Assembly: GCF_000732635.1 (NCBI RefSeq)
Contig: NZ_JPMD01000025.1
Span: 1-64,000 of the forward strand
Length of the DNA: 64,000 nt
Direction of reading: 5' to 3'
DNA from: Clostridium sulfidigenes
GTDB taxonomy: Bacteria; Bacillota; Clostridia; Clostridiales; Clostridiaceae
In this document: positions 39,281 through 47,343 of the stretch, one piece after another
How the letters are laid out: every line of letters starts with the position of its first letter
How positions within the stretch are numbered: position 1 is the first letter of the stretch
The notes under the pieces: model-generated
The model's input: the letters and a program-made list of their open reading frames with translations, nothing else
Database searches by the model: none
Told to the model about the DNA's origin: nothing
Translations under genes and position numbers: made by a program

Positions 39281-39847
39281 ATGAAAACTTTAATTAATAT
39301 GTTTATAACCTTCTTTAAGATAGGTGCCTTTACCTTTGGTGGTGGTTATGCCATGATTCCACTTATTGAAAGAGAAGTTGTAGATAAAAACCATTGGATA
39401 GACAAAGATGAATTTATAGATATAATAGCTATATCTCAAAGCTTTCCTGGAGCCTTAGCAATAAATAGCTGTACCTTCATTGGATACAAAATTAATGGAG
39501 TTCTAGGAGCTATCTTAGGACTTTTAGGTGTAGCTCTTCCCTCTTTTATCATTATAGTAATTATAGCTATGGCCTTTAGTAAATTTAGAAACCTTTATGT
39601 CATTGAACTTATCTTTAAAGGCATCAATGCTGCCGTTCCTCTTCTAATTTTAGTAGGTGTAAATAGCTTGGCAAAGGTTTTAGATAAAACAGCTGTTAAT
39701 ATAATTATTGTAATAATCACTGTAATTCTTAGTGTATTTATGAATGTAAATCCAGTATATTTAATTCTTATTGCTGCTGTATATGGAATATATATTAATA
39801 GAAATCACCACATTGATAATTATAAAAATACAAAGGAGGAAAATTAG
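39281..39847 (+). CDS. Chromate transporter, first half (CHR domain)
   Basis: 188 aa with about six membrane spans and the CHR signature FKIGAFTFGGGYAMIPLIEREVV near the N-terminus, plus SQSFPGALAINSCTFIGYKI. It is one of two half-length ChrA proteins that pair to form the full transporter. Whether chromate or another anion is the true substrate is open. The stop codon directly abuts the start of the partner. Confidence 0.9.
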   Translation: MKTLINMFITFFKIGAFTFGGGYAMIPLIEREVVDKNHWIDKDEFIDIIAISQSFPGALAINSCTFIGYKINGVLGAILGLLGVALPSFIIIVIIAMAFSKFRNLYVIELIFKGINAAVPLLILVGVNSLAKVLDKTAVNIIIVIITVILSVFMNVNPVYLILIAAVYGIYINRNHHIDNYKNTKEEN

Positions 39848-40396
39848 ATGCTATTCCTAAAGCTATATTTAGCATTTCTTAAAATTGGAACCTTCGGCTT
39901 TGGTGGTGGATACGCTATGCTTCCTTTAATTCAAAAGGAAATTGTGGACAACAATGCTTGGCTATCTCAAACTGATTTCATGGATATCATAGGTATATCT
40001 CAAATGACTCCGGGTCCTATAGCTATAAATGCTGCAACCTTTGTAGGCTATAAAACTGGCGGAATTATAGGAAGTGTTCTATCTACACTAGGGGTTGTCA
40101 CTACATCCTTCATACTCATATCCTTTGCTAACTACTTCTTTAATAAATTTAAAAATTCAAAGATACTAGCTCATGCTTTAAAAGGAATGAGACCTGCTCT
40201 TATTGGACTTATAATCTCTGTATTTATAACTCTTAGTTATGAATCCTACAGAGATTTAAACAGTTTAATAATAGCTGCAATTATTGGTTTTCTACTTTAT
40301 AAAACTAAAATTCATCCTATATTAATTATTGTTATTGCAGCATTTTTAGGTATATTATTCTATGGAATGATACCTAATTTGCTTGCTAAATTTTAA
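39848..40396 (+). CDS. Chromate transporter, second half (CHR domain)
   Basis: 182 aa, the paired CHR protein with FLKIGTFGFGGGYAMLPLIQKEIV and SQMTPGPIAINAATFVGYKTGG. The ATG at 39848 immediately follows the TAG of the first half, with AAAGGAGGAAAATTAG spanning the junction, so translation is coupled. Clostridia commonly have such split ChrA pairs. Confidence 0.9.
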   Translation: MLFLKLYLAFLKIGTFGFGGGYAMLPLIQKEIVDNNAWLSQTDFMDIIGISQMTPGPIAINAATFVGYKTGGIIGSVLSTLGVVTTSFILISFANYFFNKFKNSKILAHALKGMRPALIGLIISVFITLSYESYRDLNSLIIAAIIGFLLYKTKIHPILIIVIAAFLGILFYGMIPNLLAKF

Positions 40397-40407
40397 TAAA
40401 AAATATC

Positions 40408-40436
40408 TTGTAATTTATTAGTACATCCCTTATAAT
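40408..40436 (+). promoter_or_regulatory. Promoter of the riboswitch-controlled ATPase gene
   Basis: TTGTAA (40408-40413), 17 bp, TATAAT (40431-40436). Transcription would start about 20 nt before the aptamer. Confidence 0.8.
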
Positions 40437-40459
40437 TAATGTATAAAATATAATTACAT

Positions 40460-40546
40460 ATGAGGGAGTAATTAGTAGGATTATCCTATGGCAATGTCAA
40501 CATCTTGGCTTTAAGTCTGGCTTTGCATTAAATAATGAGACTCATG
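40460..40546 (+). ncRNA. yybP-ykoY (Mn2+) riboswitch aptamer
   Basis: Hallmarks of the class are present in order: the 5' strand ATGAGGGAGTA (40460-40470), AATGTCAACATC, GTCTGGCTTTGC, and the 3' strand AATGAGACTCAT (40534-40545) that pairs back to the 5' strand. The class senses Mn2+ and often stands before P-type ATPases and MntP-like exporters. The closing helix shares GACTCAT with the terminator that follows, so ligand binding should prevent termination and switch the gene on. Confidence 0.82.
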
Positions 40547-40582
40547 TATAGTGCTTACGCTATATATGAGTCTTTTCTTTTT
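40539..40582 (+). terminator. Riboswitch expression platform: terminator
   Basis: 15-bp stem with two G-U pairs (40539-40553 with 40558-40572), tetraloop CTTA, then TTTTCTTTTT. Its 5' arm overlaps the aptamer's last strand (40539-40545), so the two structures exclude each other. Confidence 0.9.
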
Positions 40583-40720
40583 ACATACATTACCTACATA
40601 TGTGATTATGTTTTTGCAAATATTAATAAAAGAATATCTTTTATTAAATTTCAGTAAGTTTTACTAACTAAATCTTAGATTTAGAGTATGGCTTAACACT
40701 ATTAATTATGAGGTGATTTT

Positions 40721-43372
40721 ATGTATTTTAATGACTCTATTGACGATGTTATAGGTAAGTTTAACACCAACCCAGATACTGGTCTTACTTCATCTCAAGT
40801 TGAGGAAATTAGGTCCAAGTATGGGTCTAATAAACTGGCATCAAAAAAGAAAAAAACTAAAGTCCAACTATTCTTCGCACAACTAAATGATATTCTAATT
40901 TATATCCTTATAGTTGCAGCTATACTATCTGTAGTTGTAGGAAAAGAAATAAGTGATGCAATTATTATCGGTATTGTTATTTTAGTTAATGCAACAGTTG
41001 GAATGATTCAAGAGTCTAAAGCCGAGAAGGCCCTTGATGCATTAAAGGAATTATCAACACCAAAGGCTATAGTAAAGCGTAATGGAGAATTAGTAGAAAT
41101 TCCTTCCGAGGAAGTAGTACCCGGTGATGTAATTATTATCGATGCAGGTAGATTTATTCCTTGTGATATCCGTCTTATAGAAAGTGCTAACCTTAAGGTA
41201 GAAGAATCTGCCCTTACTGGTGAGTCTGTTCCTGTAGACAAGAATGCAAATCTTATCCTTGAAGATGAAAAAGTATCTCTTGGTGATAAAAAGAACATGG
41301 TATTTATGTCTACCTTAGCTACCTATGGTAGAGCTACAGGTATAGCTGTAGCTACAGGTATGAATACTGAAATTGGTAAAATAGCTAAAATGCTTGATGA
41401 AGGTGAAAATGAGCTTACACCTCTTCAAAAGAAACTTGAACAACTGGGAAAAGTTTTAGGTATTGCTGCTATTGGTATCTGTGCTGTTATGTTTGCAGTA
41501 GGTTTATTACAAGATAGAGCTGTTACTGATATGTTCATGATTTCTATCAGCCTTGCTGTTGCGGCTATTCCTGAAGGTCTTGCTGCTATTGTAACTATAG
41601 TTCTTGCTTTAGGTGTTCAAAGAATGATAAAGCAAAATGCTATTATCAGAAAATTACCTTCTGTAGAAACTTTAGGTTCTGTGAATATTATATGCTCTGA
41701 TAAAACTGGTACATTAACTCAAAACAAGATGACAGTAGTTAAATACTTTACAGATAATAAACTAAAAGAAGTTAAAGAATTTAACATAAATAATAAAGGT
41801 GAAAAACTTTTACTTGAAAACATAGTCCTTTGTAATGATGCTACTTCTACTGCTTCATCAAAAACTGGAGATCCAACAGAAATAGCACTTTTAGATATGG
41901 GTAATATGTTTAATGTATTTAAAGAAGAGTTAGATAAAACTCATAAAAGAGTTGATGAAATACCTTTTGATTCTGATAGAAAACTAATGACTACGGTAAA
42001 CTCTTATGAAGATAAATTTAATGTAATGACTAAGGGTGCTACTGATAATCTTATTAATATATGTACTTCTGCTTATATTAATGGTGAAGTTGTACCTATG
42101 ACTGAAGAAATTAAAAATGGTTTCTTAAAAGTTGCTACAGCTATGTCAGACGATGCTTTAAGAGTTCTAGGTGCTGCTTTTAAAACTGTTAACTCTACCC
42201 ATGTAGAAGTTGATGAGTTGGAAAAGGATTTAACCTTCATTGGTCTCGTTGGTATGATAGACCCTCCTAGACTAGAGGTTAAAGACTCTATAGAAATTTG
42301 TAAAACTTCTGGTATAAAAACTATAATGATTACTGGTGACCACAAAAATACAGCCTTTGCCATTGCTAAAGAACTATCTATAGCAGAGGATATAAACCAA
42401 GTAGCTAGTGGTGCTGACATAGATAACTTAACTGATGAAGAACTTGCAAGTAGATGTGAAAATCTAAGAGTTTTTGCTAGAGTATCTCCTGAGCATAAGG
42501 TTAGAATAGTTAAAGCCTTTAAATCTAAAGGAAATATTGTATCTATGACTGGCGACGGAGTTAATGATGCTCCATCCTTAAAGGCTGCTGATATTGGTGT
42601 AGCTATGGGTATCACAGGTACTGACGTTGCTAAAGGAGCCTCTGACATGGTATTAACAGATGATAACTTCTCTACCATAGTAGCAGCTATTGAAGAAGGT
42701 AGGAATATATTTAATAACATAAAAAAATCTGTAATATTCTTAATCTCGTGTAATGCTGGTGAGATTGTTACTCTATTCTTTGGTATTCTCTTCGGATGGG
42801 CTGCACCACTTAATGCAACTCATATATTATGGGTTAACCTTATAACAGACTCCTTCCCAGCTCTTGCCCTTGGTGTAGACCCTGGTGATAAGGATGTTAT
42901 GAAAGATAAACCAAGAAATCCTAAGGATAGTTTATTTAAGGGTTCTTTATTTACTCTTTTATTTAACGGTGTGTTAATTGGTATATTAACCCTTATAGGT
43001 TTCATTTATGGAGTTAATAAATACGGAGATGCCGGAGTTACTCTTGTTAACATAGCTAACAATCCTGAAGCTTTGATGCATGCTCAAACTATAGCCTTTG
43101 TAGTTCTTAGTGGAACTCAACTGATTCATTCTTTAAATATGAGAAGCTCTGATAAATCCATATTTAAAATTGGTTTGTTCTCAAATATGTATTTAATCTA
43201 TGCAATGGTTGTTGGTATCGCATTACAAATGGCAGTTATTTATATACCACCAATTGCTAGAATGTTCAATGTTATACCATTAACTTTAGCAGATTGGGGA
43301 CTTGTTATTATTCTAAGCTTAATACCTTTAGTTATAAATGAAATAATTAAACTATTTATCAAAGATAAATAA
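40721..43372 (+). CDS. P-type cation-transporting ATPase (Ca2+/Mn2+ type)
   Basis: 883 aa, type II P-type ATPase with an N-terminal cation-ATPase domain. Phosphorylation motif CSDKTGTLTQ (D327), TGES, ITGDHK, and MTGDGVNDAPSLK hinge motif. Ion-site residues PEGL in span 4 and NLITD in span 6 are those of SERCA/PMCA-like pumps that carry Ca2+ and in several bacteria Mn2+. The Mn2+ riboswitch in its leader makes Mn2+ efflux the likely main job here. Ribosome site TGAGGTGATTTT. Terminator follows at 43401. Confidence 0.93.
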   Translation: MYFNDSIDDVIGKFNTNPDTGLTSSQVEEIRSKYGSNKLASKKKKTKVQLFFAQLNDILIYILIVAAILSVVVGKEISDAIIIGIVILVNATVGMIQESKAEKALDALKELSTPKAIVKRNGELVEIPSEEVVPGDVIIIDAGRFIPCDIRLIESANLKVEESALTGESVPVDKNANLILEDEKVSLGDKKNMVFMSTLATYGRATGIAVATGMNTEIGKIAKMLDEGENELTPLQKKLEQLGKVLGIAAIGICAVMFAVGLLQDRAVTDMFMISISLAVAAIPEGLAAIVTIVLALGVQRMIKQNAIIRKLPSVETLGSVNIICSDKTGTLTQNKMTVVKYFTDNKLKEVKEFNINNKGEKLLLENIVLCNDATSTASSKTGDPTEIALLDMGNMFNVFKEELDKTHKRVDEIPFDSDRKLMTTVNSYEDKFNVMTKGATDNLINICTSAYINGEVVPMTEEIKNGFLKVATAMSDDALRVLGAAFKTVNSTHVEVDELEKDLTFIGLVGMIDPPRLEVKDSIEICKTSGIKTIMITGDHKNTAFAIAKELSIAEDINQVASGADIDNLTDEELASRCENLRVFARVSPEHKVRIVKAFKSKGNIVSMTGDGVNDAPSLKAADIGVAMGITGTDVAKGASDMVLTDDNFSTIVAAIEEGRNIFNNIKKSVIFLISCNAGEIVTLFFGILFGWAAPLNATHILWVNLITDSFPALALGVDPGDKDVMKDKPRNPKDSLFKGSLFTLLFNGVLIGILTLIGFIYGVNKYGDAGVTLVNIANNPEALMHAQTIAFVVLSGTQLIHSLNMRSSDKSIFKIGLFSNMYLIYAMVVGIALQMAVIYIPPIARMFNVIPLTLADWGLVIILSLIPLVINEIIKLFIKDK

Positions 43373-43400
43373 AAAAAGACAAATTTCAATAAAATTACAA

Positions 43401-43441
43401 GTAACTCATAAAGGACAGTATTAATGTCTTTTATGAGTTAC
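43401..43441 (+). terminator. Terminator of the P-type ATPase gene
   Basis: 12-bp perfect stem GTAACTCATAAA / TTTATGAGTTAC (43401-43412 with 43430-43441), extended by GACA/TGTC, then CTTTT. Confidence 0.85.
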
Positions 43442-43768
43442 TTTTAAATTATAATACATTTTAATTACTTTTTCATTTTTATACATATTTATACAATGAA
43501 GAAAGATTTATGACGTAAATTTGTTGTTACTTTTTATATTTTATCATTGTAATTATACATATTATGTTATAAAATATAATTAATTACTGCAATTGTATTT
43601 TAAATATATACCAATATTCAACTTGTATTTATATATAAACAATATTTTATTAAAAACTGTTAATTAAATACTTTTTAAGATGCATTGTGCATTAAAATAA
43701 ATCTCAATTTTATCTTGTTCATAATTGTAAAGCTTAATATAAATATTAATATTAAAGGAGTGAATTTT
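43442..43768 (+). promoter_or_regulatory. Leader region and promoter of the putative signal-peptide gene
   Basis: Contains TTGTAA (43547-43552), 17 bp, TAAAAT (43570-43575). The sequence TATAAAATATAATTAATTAC (43568-43587) recurs with one change at the promoter of the downstream regulator (44047-44066), in the same place relative to the -10 box. This gives a leader of about 185 nt before the peptide gene. No other gene is seen here. Confidence 0.5.
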
Positions 43769-43903
43769 ATGAAAACTAAACTTACTAAATGTATAGTATT
43801 TTTATGTGCACTAACTTTAACTGCTTTTATCGGAATTTCAATTTTATCTGAATCTGATCCTGGTCCAATTGGTAAAAATTTTATAATTATTAAAAATTTA
43901 TAA
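43769..43903 (+). CDS. Putative secreted signalling pre-peptide (RRNPP-type pheromone precursor)
   Basis: 44 aa. A short Lys-containing N-terminus (MKTKLTK) precedes a hydrophobic core (about residues 8-26, CIVFLCALTLTAFIGISIL). A short polar tail, SESDPGPIGKNFIIIKNL, follows. That is the design of Phr/PapR/NprX-type exported pro-peptides whose C-terminal part is processed to a pheromone. It has a strong ribosome site, AAAGGAG 8 nt upstream, and lies 190 bp before a regulator with HTH-TPR architecture. I do not recognise a known pheromone sequence. A small membrane peptide or toxin is the alternative. Confidence 0.6.
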   Translation: MKTKLTKCIVFLCALTLTAFIGISILSESDPGPIGKNFIIIKNL

Positions 43904-43920
43904 TTACTAGCTGATTAAAT

Positions 43921-43964
43921 TTTAGCTATATCTATAATAAATTTTTATTATAGATATAGCTAAA
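43921..43964. other. 20-bp perfect hairpin between peptide and regulator genes
   Basis: TTTAGCTATATCTATAATAA (43921-43940) pairs perfectly with 43945-43964 around a 4-nt loop. No T tract follows on the plus strand (the tail is A-rich), so it is not a normal terminator. It may protect the 3' end of the peptide mRNA, block read-through by structure, or be an operator. Confidence 0.7.
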
Positions 43965-44025
43965 AAAACTAATGGTATAATAAGTAAACAGGAAATTTAA
44001 TACATATACTGGAACTAATTATGCA

Positions 44026-44066
44026 TTGCCTTTACATATAATTACCTATAAAATATAATTAACTAC
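44026..44066 (+). promoter_or_regulatory. Promoter of the RRNPP-type regulator gene
   Basis: TTGCCT (44026-44031), 17 bp, TAAAAT (44049-44054). It shares the 20-mer TATAAAATATAATTAACTAC (44047-44066) with the peptide promoter. Confidence 0.55.
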
Positions 44067-44093
44067 ATTTATTTAACTAAGGAGGTGAAAGAT

Positions 44094-45377
44094 TTGGATT
44101 TCTTAAGTCCTGGAAAAAGATTAAAAGCTCTTAGACAACAACTAAATATCAAACAAGTAGAACTAGAAGAAATCGGTGTTTCTAGAAATTATATTAGTAT
44201 GGTTGAAAGTGATAAAAGAAATCTTACTGGAGTAACCTTAGCAAATTATCTTAAGTTTATGCAAAACAGAGCTGATGAGCTTGAAGCTAATATAAATTTA
44301 GATGTAAATTATCTACTTCTTCCTGAAAAAGAAGAAGCACGAAACTATTGTAATATGAAATTAGATTCAGTCTTAAGTCACAAAAATTTAGATGAAGTTA
44401 TAAAAATAGGTGAAAAATATAAATTAGAAGACATACTTTTAAAATCTTACTTATTAAAGGGAAATCTACTATATGATGAAAATTCATTTAATACAGCCTT
44501 TGTATATTACTATAAAATACTAGAAATTCATAATGATAATAAAGATAACAGTAATAAATCTTTTGCATATATTAAGCTTTCTAAATGTAAGATTATGACT
44601 CTATCCTATGAAGAAGCTCTCACATATTTATTTAAAGCCTATTCCTATTGTAAAGAGTTTAATGATGATACTAATCTTAGAAATTGCTTATATAATATAG
44701 CTCTTTCATATAAAAAATCAAGTGAATATGATAATGCTCTTATATATATAGATGAGTTGCTGAATTTATGTAATACTAACCACAATTTTGATTTATATAT
44801 ATCTACTATTATCTTGAAATGTAATTGTTATCTTAACAAAAAAGATTACTCTATTGCATTAACTATATATTTCGATATCCTAAATAACTTTAGTGAAAAT
44901 ATTGGAGTTCATTTAGGAATGATTTACAATAACATAGGATTGATTTATTGTGAATTAAATGAAATAGATAAATCTATTGACTTTTTTTCTAGATCAATCA
45001 ACTTTAAAAAAGTACATGATATTGAACATATAAATCGGAGTATTATAGATATGTCTTCTGCATATGTAAAAGAAAATTCATATGATAAGGCTATAGAACT
45101 ATTGTATGAAGGTATAGCTTTATGTGAGAAATATTCTGATGCAGAGTTTTTAATAAGAGGCTACTCTATATTGGAAGATATTTATATAAAATTAAATGAT
45201 AATAATAAACTTGAAGAAATATATCTTATATTAATAAAAATTTTTAAAGATGCAGATTTAGTTAAAGTTTTAAGTATATATATTAAACTATCTCTACTCT
45301 ATATTGAAATGGAAAAGTATGATAAGTCTAAAGAAATTCTATACGAAGCTAATAATTTAAAAAAATCTTTTAAATAG
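44094..45377 (+). CDS. XRE-HTH/TPR transcriptional regulator, RRNPP type
   Basis: 427 aa. An N-terminal lambda-repressor-like HTH (about residues 4-57, LSPGKRLKALRQQLNIKQVELEEIGVSRNYISMVE) is followed by a long helical TPR array covering the rest (for example LLKGNLLYDENSFNTAFVYYYKILEI, AYIKLSKCKIMTLSYEEALTYLFKAYSYC, NNIGLIYCELNEIDKSIDFFSRSINF). This is the layout of PlcR/NprR/PrgX-type receptors that bind a re-imported peptide. The TTG at 44094 fits AAGGAGG with 8 nt spacing; an in-frame GTG at 44085 lies within the ribosome site. Preceded by a putative pre-peptide gene and followed by an HTH-less paralogue. Confidence 0.82.
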   Translation: MDFLSPGKRLKALRQQLNIKQVELEEIGVSRNYISMVESDKRNLTGVTLANYLKFMQNRADELEANINLDVNYLLLPEKEEARNYCNMKLDSVLSHKNLDEVIKIGEKYKLEDILLKSYLLKGNLLYDENSFNTAFVYYYKILEIHNDNKDNSNKSFAYIKLSKCKIMTLSYEEALTYLFKAYSYCKEFNDDTNLRNCLYNIALSYKKSSEYDNALIYIDELLNLCNTNHNFDLYISTIILKCNCYLNKKDYSIALTIYFDILNNFSENIGVHLGMIYNNIGLIYCELNEIDKSIDFFSRSINFKKVHDIEHINRSIIDMSSAYVKENSYDKAIELLYEGIALCEKYSDAEFLIRGYSILEDIYIKLNDNNKLEEIYLILIKIFKDADLVKVLSIYIKLSLLYIEMEKYDKSKEILYEANNLKKSFK

Positions 45378-45399
45378 TGATTCAAAAATTTGAATCACT
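45376..45399 (+). terminator. Terminator of the RRNPP-type regulator gene
   Basis: 10-bp perfect stem AGTGATTCAA / TTGAATCACT with loop AAAT, followed by TTTTTTA. It overlaps the stop codon region. Confidence 0.88.
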
Positions 45400-45733
45400 T
45401 TTTTATTTAAAATATGTATCCTTTTACAAACATATAAAATATTATAAATTTCTAGAACTTTCATGTTCAAAAAATGACATAATGATGACAACATAGGATT
45501 TATAGTTACAATCATTTTCTATATATTTAATTTTATTTCATCTTTTTATTTATACATGAAATTAGTTCTATATTTTTATAGTAGATACAGGATTTTATTG
45601 CAAGTAATTTCACTTCATATATATTATCCAAATGTTGCACTAATTGTTAAGTTACTATAGACTAATATATATGAATATAATTTAAATTGCTTAAATATGA
45701 GTAAAAGGATTTTTCTTTTACTCGAATAAGGGG
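45400..45733 (+). other. Intergenic leader of the HTH-less TPR gene, with hairpin
   Basis: About 330 bp. I see no second pre-peptide gene, nor any remnant of an HTH-coding region. A perfect 9-bp hairpin, GAGTAAAAG / CTTTTACTC (45699-45707 with 45715-45723), ends 3 nt before the ribosome site TAAGGGG and could control translation. TTGCAC near 45633 followed by TATAGA is a weak promoter candidate. Confidence 0.55.
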
Positions 45734-45742
45734 ATGAATGAT

Positions 45743-46792
45743 TTGATATTAAGTGAAGAAACTAAAGCTAGAACTTATTGCACAGATAAACTTAGGTTAA
45801 ACTTAACTGATGATGAACTTGATGAAGTAATTTATGTTGGAGAACTTAATAAGTTAATAGATATACTTCCTTCTCTATATATTAAAAAGGGAAATCTCTT
45901 ATATGATAAAAATCTATTCAATGAAGCTTTTGTATCCTATGCTAAAACCTTAGAATTATATAATGCTATTCCTACCAAAGATGATGATATGATATTTATA
46001 TATAATAAATTAGCTAAGTGTAAAATCAAAACCCTTTGTTATGAAGAAGCCTTAGCATATCTATGTACATGCCACTCTTTTACCTTAGAAAATAAGGATA
46101 AAAATAATTATTATAATTGTACCTATAATATAGCTTTAACCTATAAAAAGTTAGATGATTTTGATAATTCTATTCTTTATATAGATAAATTATTAGATAC
46201 TATTGATATTAATAATGAGCTAACCATGTATATTCAAGGAACAATTTTAAAAGCTAACTGTTATCTTAGAAAAAATTCTACTTTGCAAGCTATAACCCTA
46301 TATAAAGAACTTCTTGATAACTTTGGGTCTGAATTAGGAATTTATAAAGGTTATTTATATAATAATTTGGCATTAGCTTATTTAAATGAAAATAATAATA
46401 ATGATGCTCTAAAGTATTTTAATAAAGCTATTCACTTTAGAACATCACATGATAAACCTAATCTTGCTAATACGTTAATGGACATAGCAAAATTCTACAT
46501 TAAAGAATGTGAATATAAGAAAGCTATTTCTCGAATAGAGGATGGAGTAGAGTTGGCTAAAAAATATTCTGATATTGAAAATTTACTACTAGGCTATAGT
46601 CTTTTAGAACAAATATATAGAGAACTAAATGATATTGAAGAACTTAGAACTCTCTATTCTGAAATGATAGAAAACTTTAAAGATGTTGATCCTAATATAA
46701 CTATGGAGATATACTCAAAACTTTCTAACCTTTTGCCTGATGGTATTGGATATAATAAGTTAGACACTATTTTCCGAGTAAATAATATATAA
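45743..46792 (+). CDS. TPR-only paralogue of the RRNPP regulator (HTH-less)
   Basis: 349 aa from TTG 45743 (AAGGGG 8 nt upstream; an in-frame ATG at 45734 abuts that site). It aligns over its whole length with the TPR part of the preceding regulator: EARNYCNMKLD against KARTYCTDKLR, KGNLLYDENSFNTAFV against KGNLLYDKNLFNEAFV, and YNIALSYKKSSEYDNALIYID against YNIALTYKKLDDFDNSILYID. It begins just where the linker after the HTH ends, so the DNA-binding domain is absent. It could be a Rap-like effector, a decoy that titrates the peptide, or a hetero-partner of the regulator. Ends at a long inverted repeat. Confidence 0.78.
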   Translation: MILSEETKARTYCTDKLRLNLTDDELDEVIYVGELNKLIDILPSLYIKKGNLLYDKNLFNEAFVSYAKTLELYNAIPTKDDDMIFIYNKLAKCKIKTLCYEEALAYLCTCHSFTLENKDKNNYYNCTYNIALTYKKLDDFDNSILYIDKLLDTIDINNELTMYIQGTILKANCYLRKNSTLQAITLYKELLDNFGSELGIYKGYLYNNLALAYLNENNNNDALKYFNKAIHFRTSHDKPNLANTLMDIAKFYIKECEYKKAISRIEDGVELAKKYSDIENLLLGYSLLEQIYRELNDIEELRTLYSEMIENFKDVDPNITMEIYSKLSNLLPDGIGYNKLDTIFRVNNI

Positions 46793-46846
46793 ATTAAGAC
46801 GAAATAAGAGGATTGGAAGTTCCAATCTTTTTATTCCGTCTTAATT
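46792..46846. terminator. Bidirectional terminator after the TPR paralogue
   Basis: Long imperfect inverted repeat: AATTAAGACG, AATAA and GATTGGAA on the left are mirrored by TTCCAATC, TTATT and CGTCTTAATT on the right. Between convergent genes. Confidence 0.85.
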
Positions 46847-47343
46847 CATCTATAAGATTCGTATATTTCTAAAGTATTACCTTTTAAAATAAATACAATA
46901 AAATCATCTTTATTATTTTTATCCATATAAAAATATTTAGCTTCTTTGCTTAGTTTTTCTAGTACTTTTTCAGTATTACCATCAGATATACTAATTTCCT
47001 TATGATTTATTTTATCTCTATCTTCCAATAGCGTAACACCATCATAGGATATTCTAAAAGGTATCTCCTCATAGTTAAACCACTGAAAAGAATTATTTAA
47101 TTTCTCTAAGTCTTCTTCATCATGGTAAATTACTTCATTAATTTCATCTCCATCACCGCCAAAACCCCCTCTAGTACTTCCTATGAGAGTTAGTTTATCT
47201 GGTTTAGGTAATTTTATGTTCCAATTGGCTTCTAGGCATTCTGTATAGGTTGGAAATATTATAGGTCTTACTTTAATATAAGTTAATAGTAAAATTATCG
47301 TAACTACAATACCTAATATTGTAGCTAAAACTTTCTTATTCAT
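46846..47343 (-). CDS. Small membrane-anchored protein, function unknown
   Basis: 165 aa. One N-terminal span (about residues 6-24, LATILGIVVTIILLLTYI) is followed by an extracytoplasmic domain with the sequence IGSTRGGFGGDGDEINEVIYHDEEDLEKL. No family recognised. The ATG overlaps the stop of the XRE gene (TAATG), so it is the last gene of the DUF2975-XRE operon. Confidence 0.72.
   Translation of the reverse strand: MNKKVLATILGIVVTIILLLTYIKVRPIIFPTYTECLEANWNIKLPKPDKLTLIGSTRGGFGGDGDEINEVIYHDEEDLEKLNNSFQWFNYEEIPFRISYDGVTLLEDRDKINHKEISISDGNTEKVLEKLSKEAKYFYMDKNNKDDFIVFILKGNTLEIYESYR

Noticed and set aside
40442-40456. Third copy of TATAAAATATAATTA before the Mn riboswitch
   Set aside because: Fifteen bases match the shared peptide/regulator 20-mer, but the copy lies downstream of a complete TTGTAA-17-TATAAT promoter and loses the last five bases. 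AT-only words recur by chance here.
42073-42720. 215-codon antisense frame inside the P-type ATPase gene
   Set aside because: Mirror of a conserved coding sequence; no ribosome site, and the sense gene is certain.
43921-43964. Rho-independent terminator for the peptide gene
   Set aside because: Stem is perfect but there is no U tract on the plus strand, so it is reported as an unexplained hairpin.
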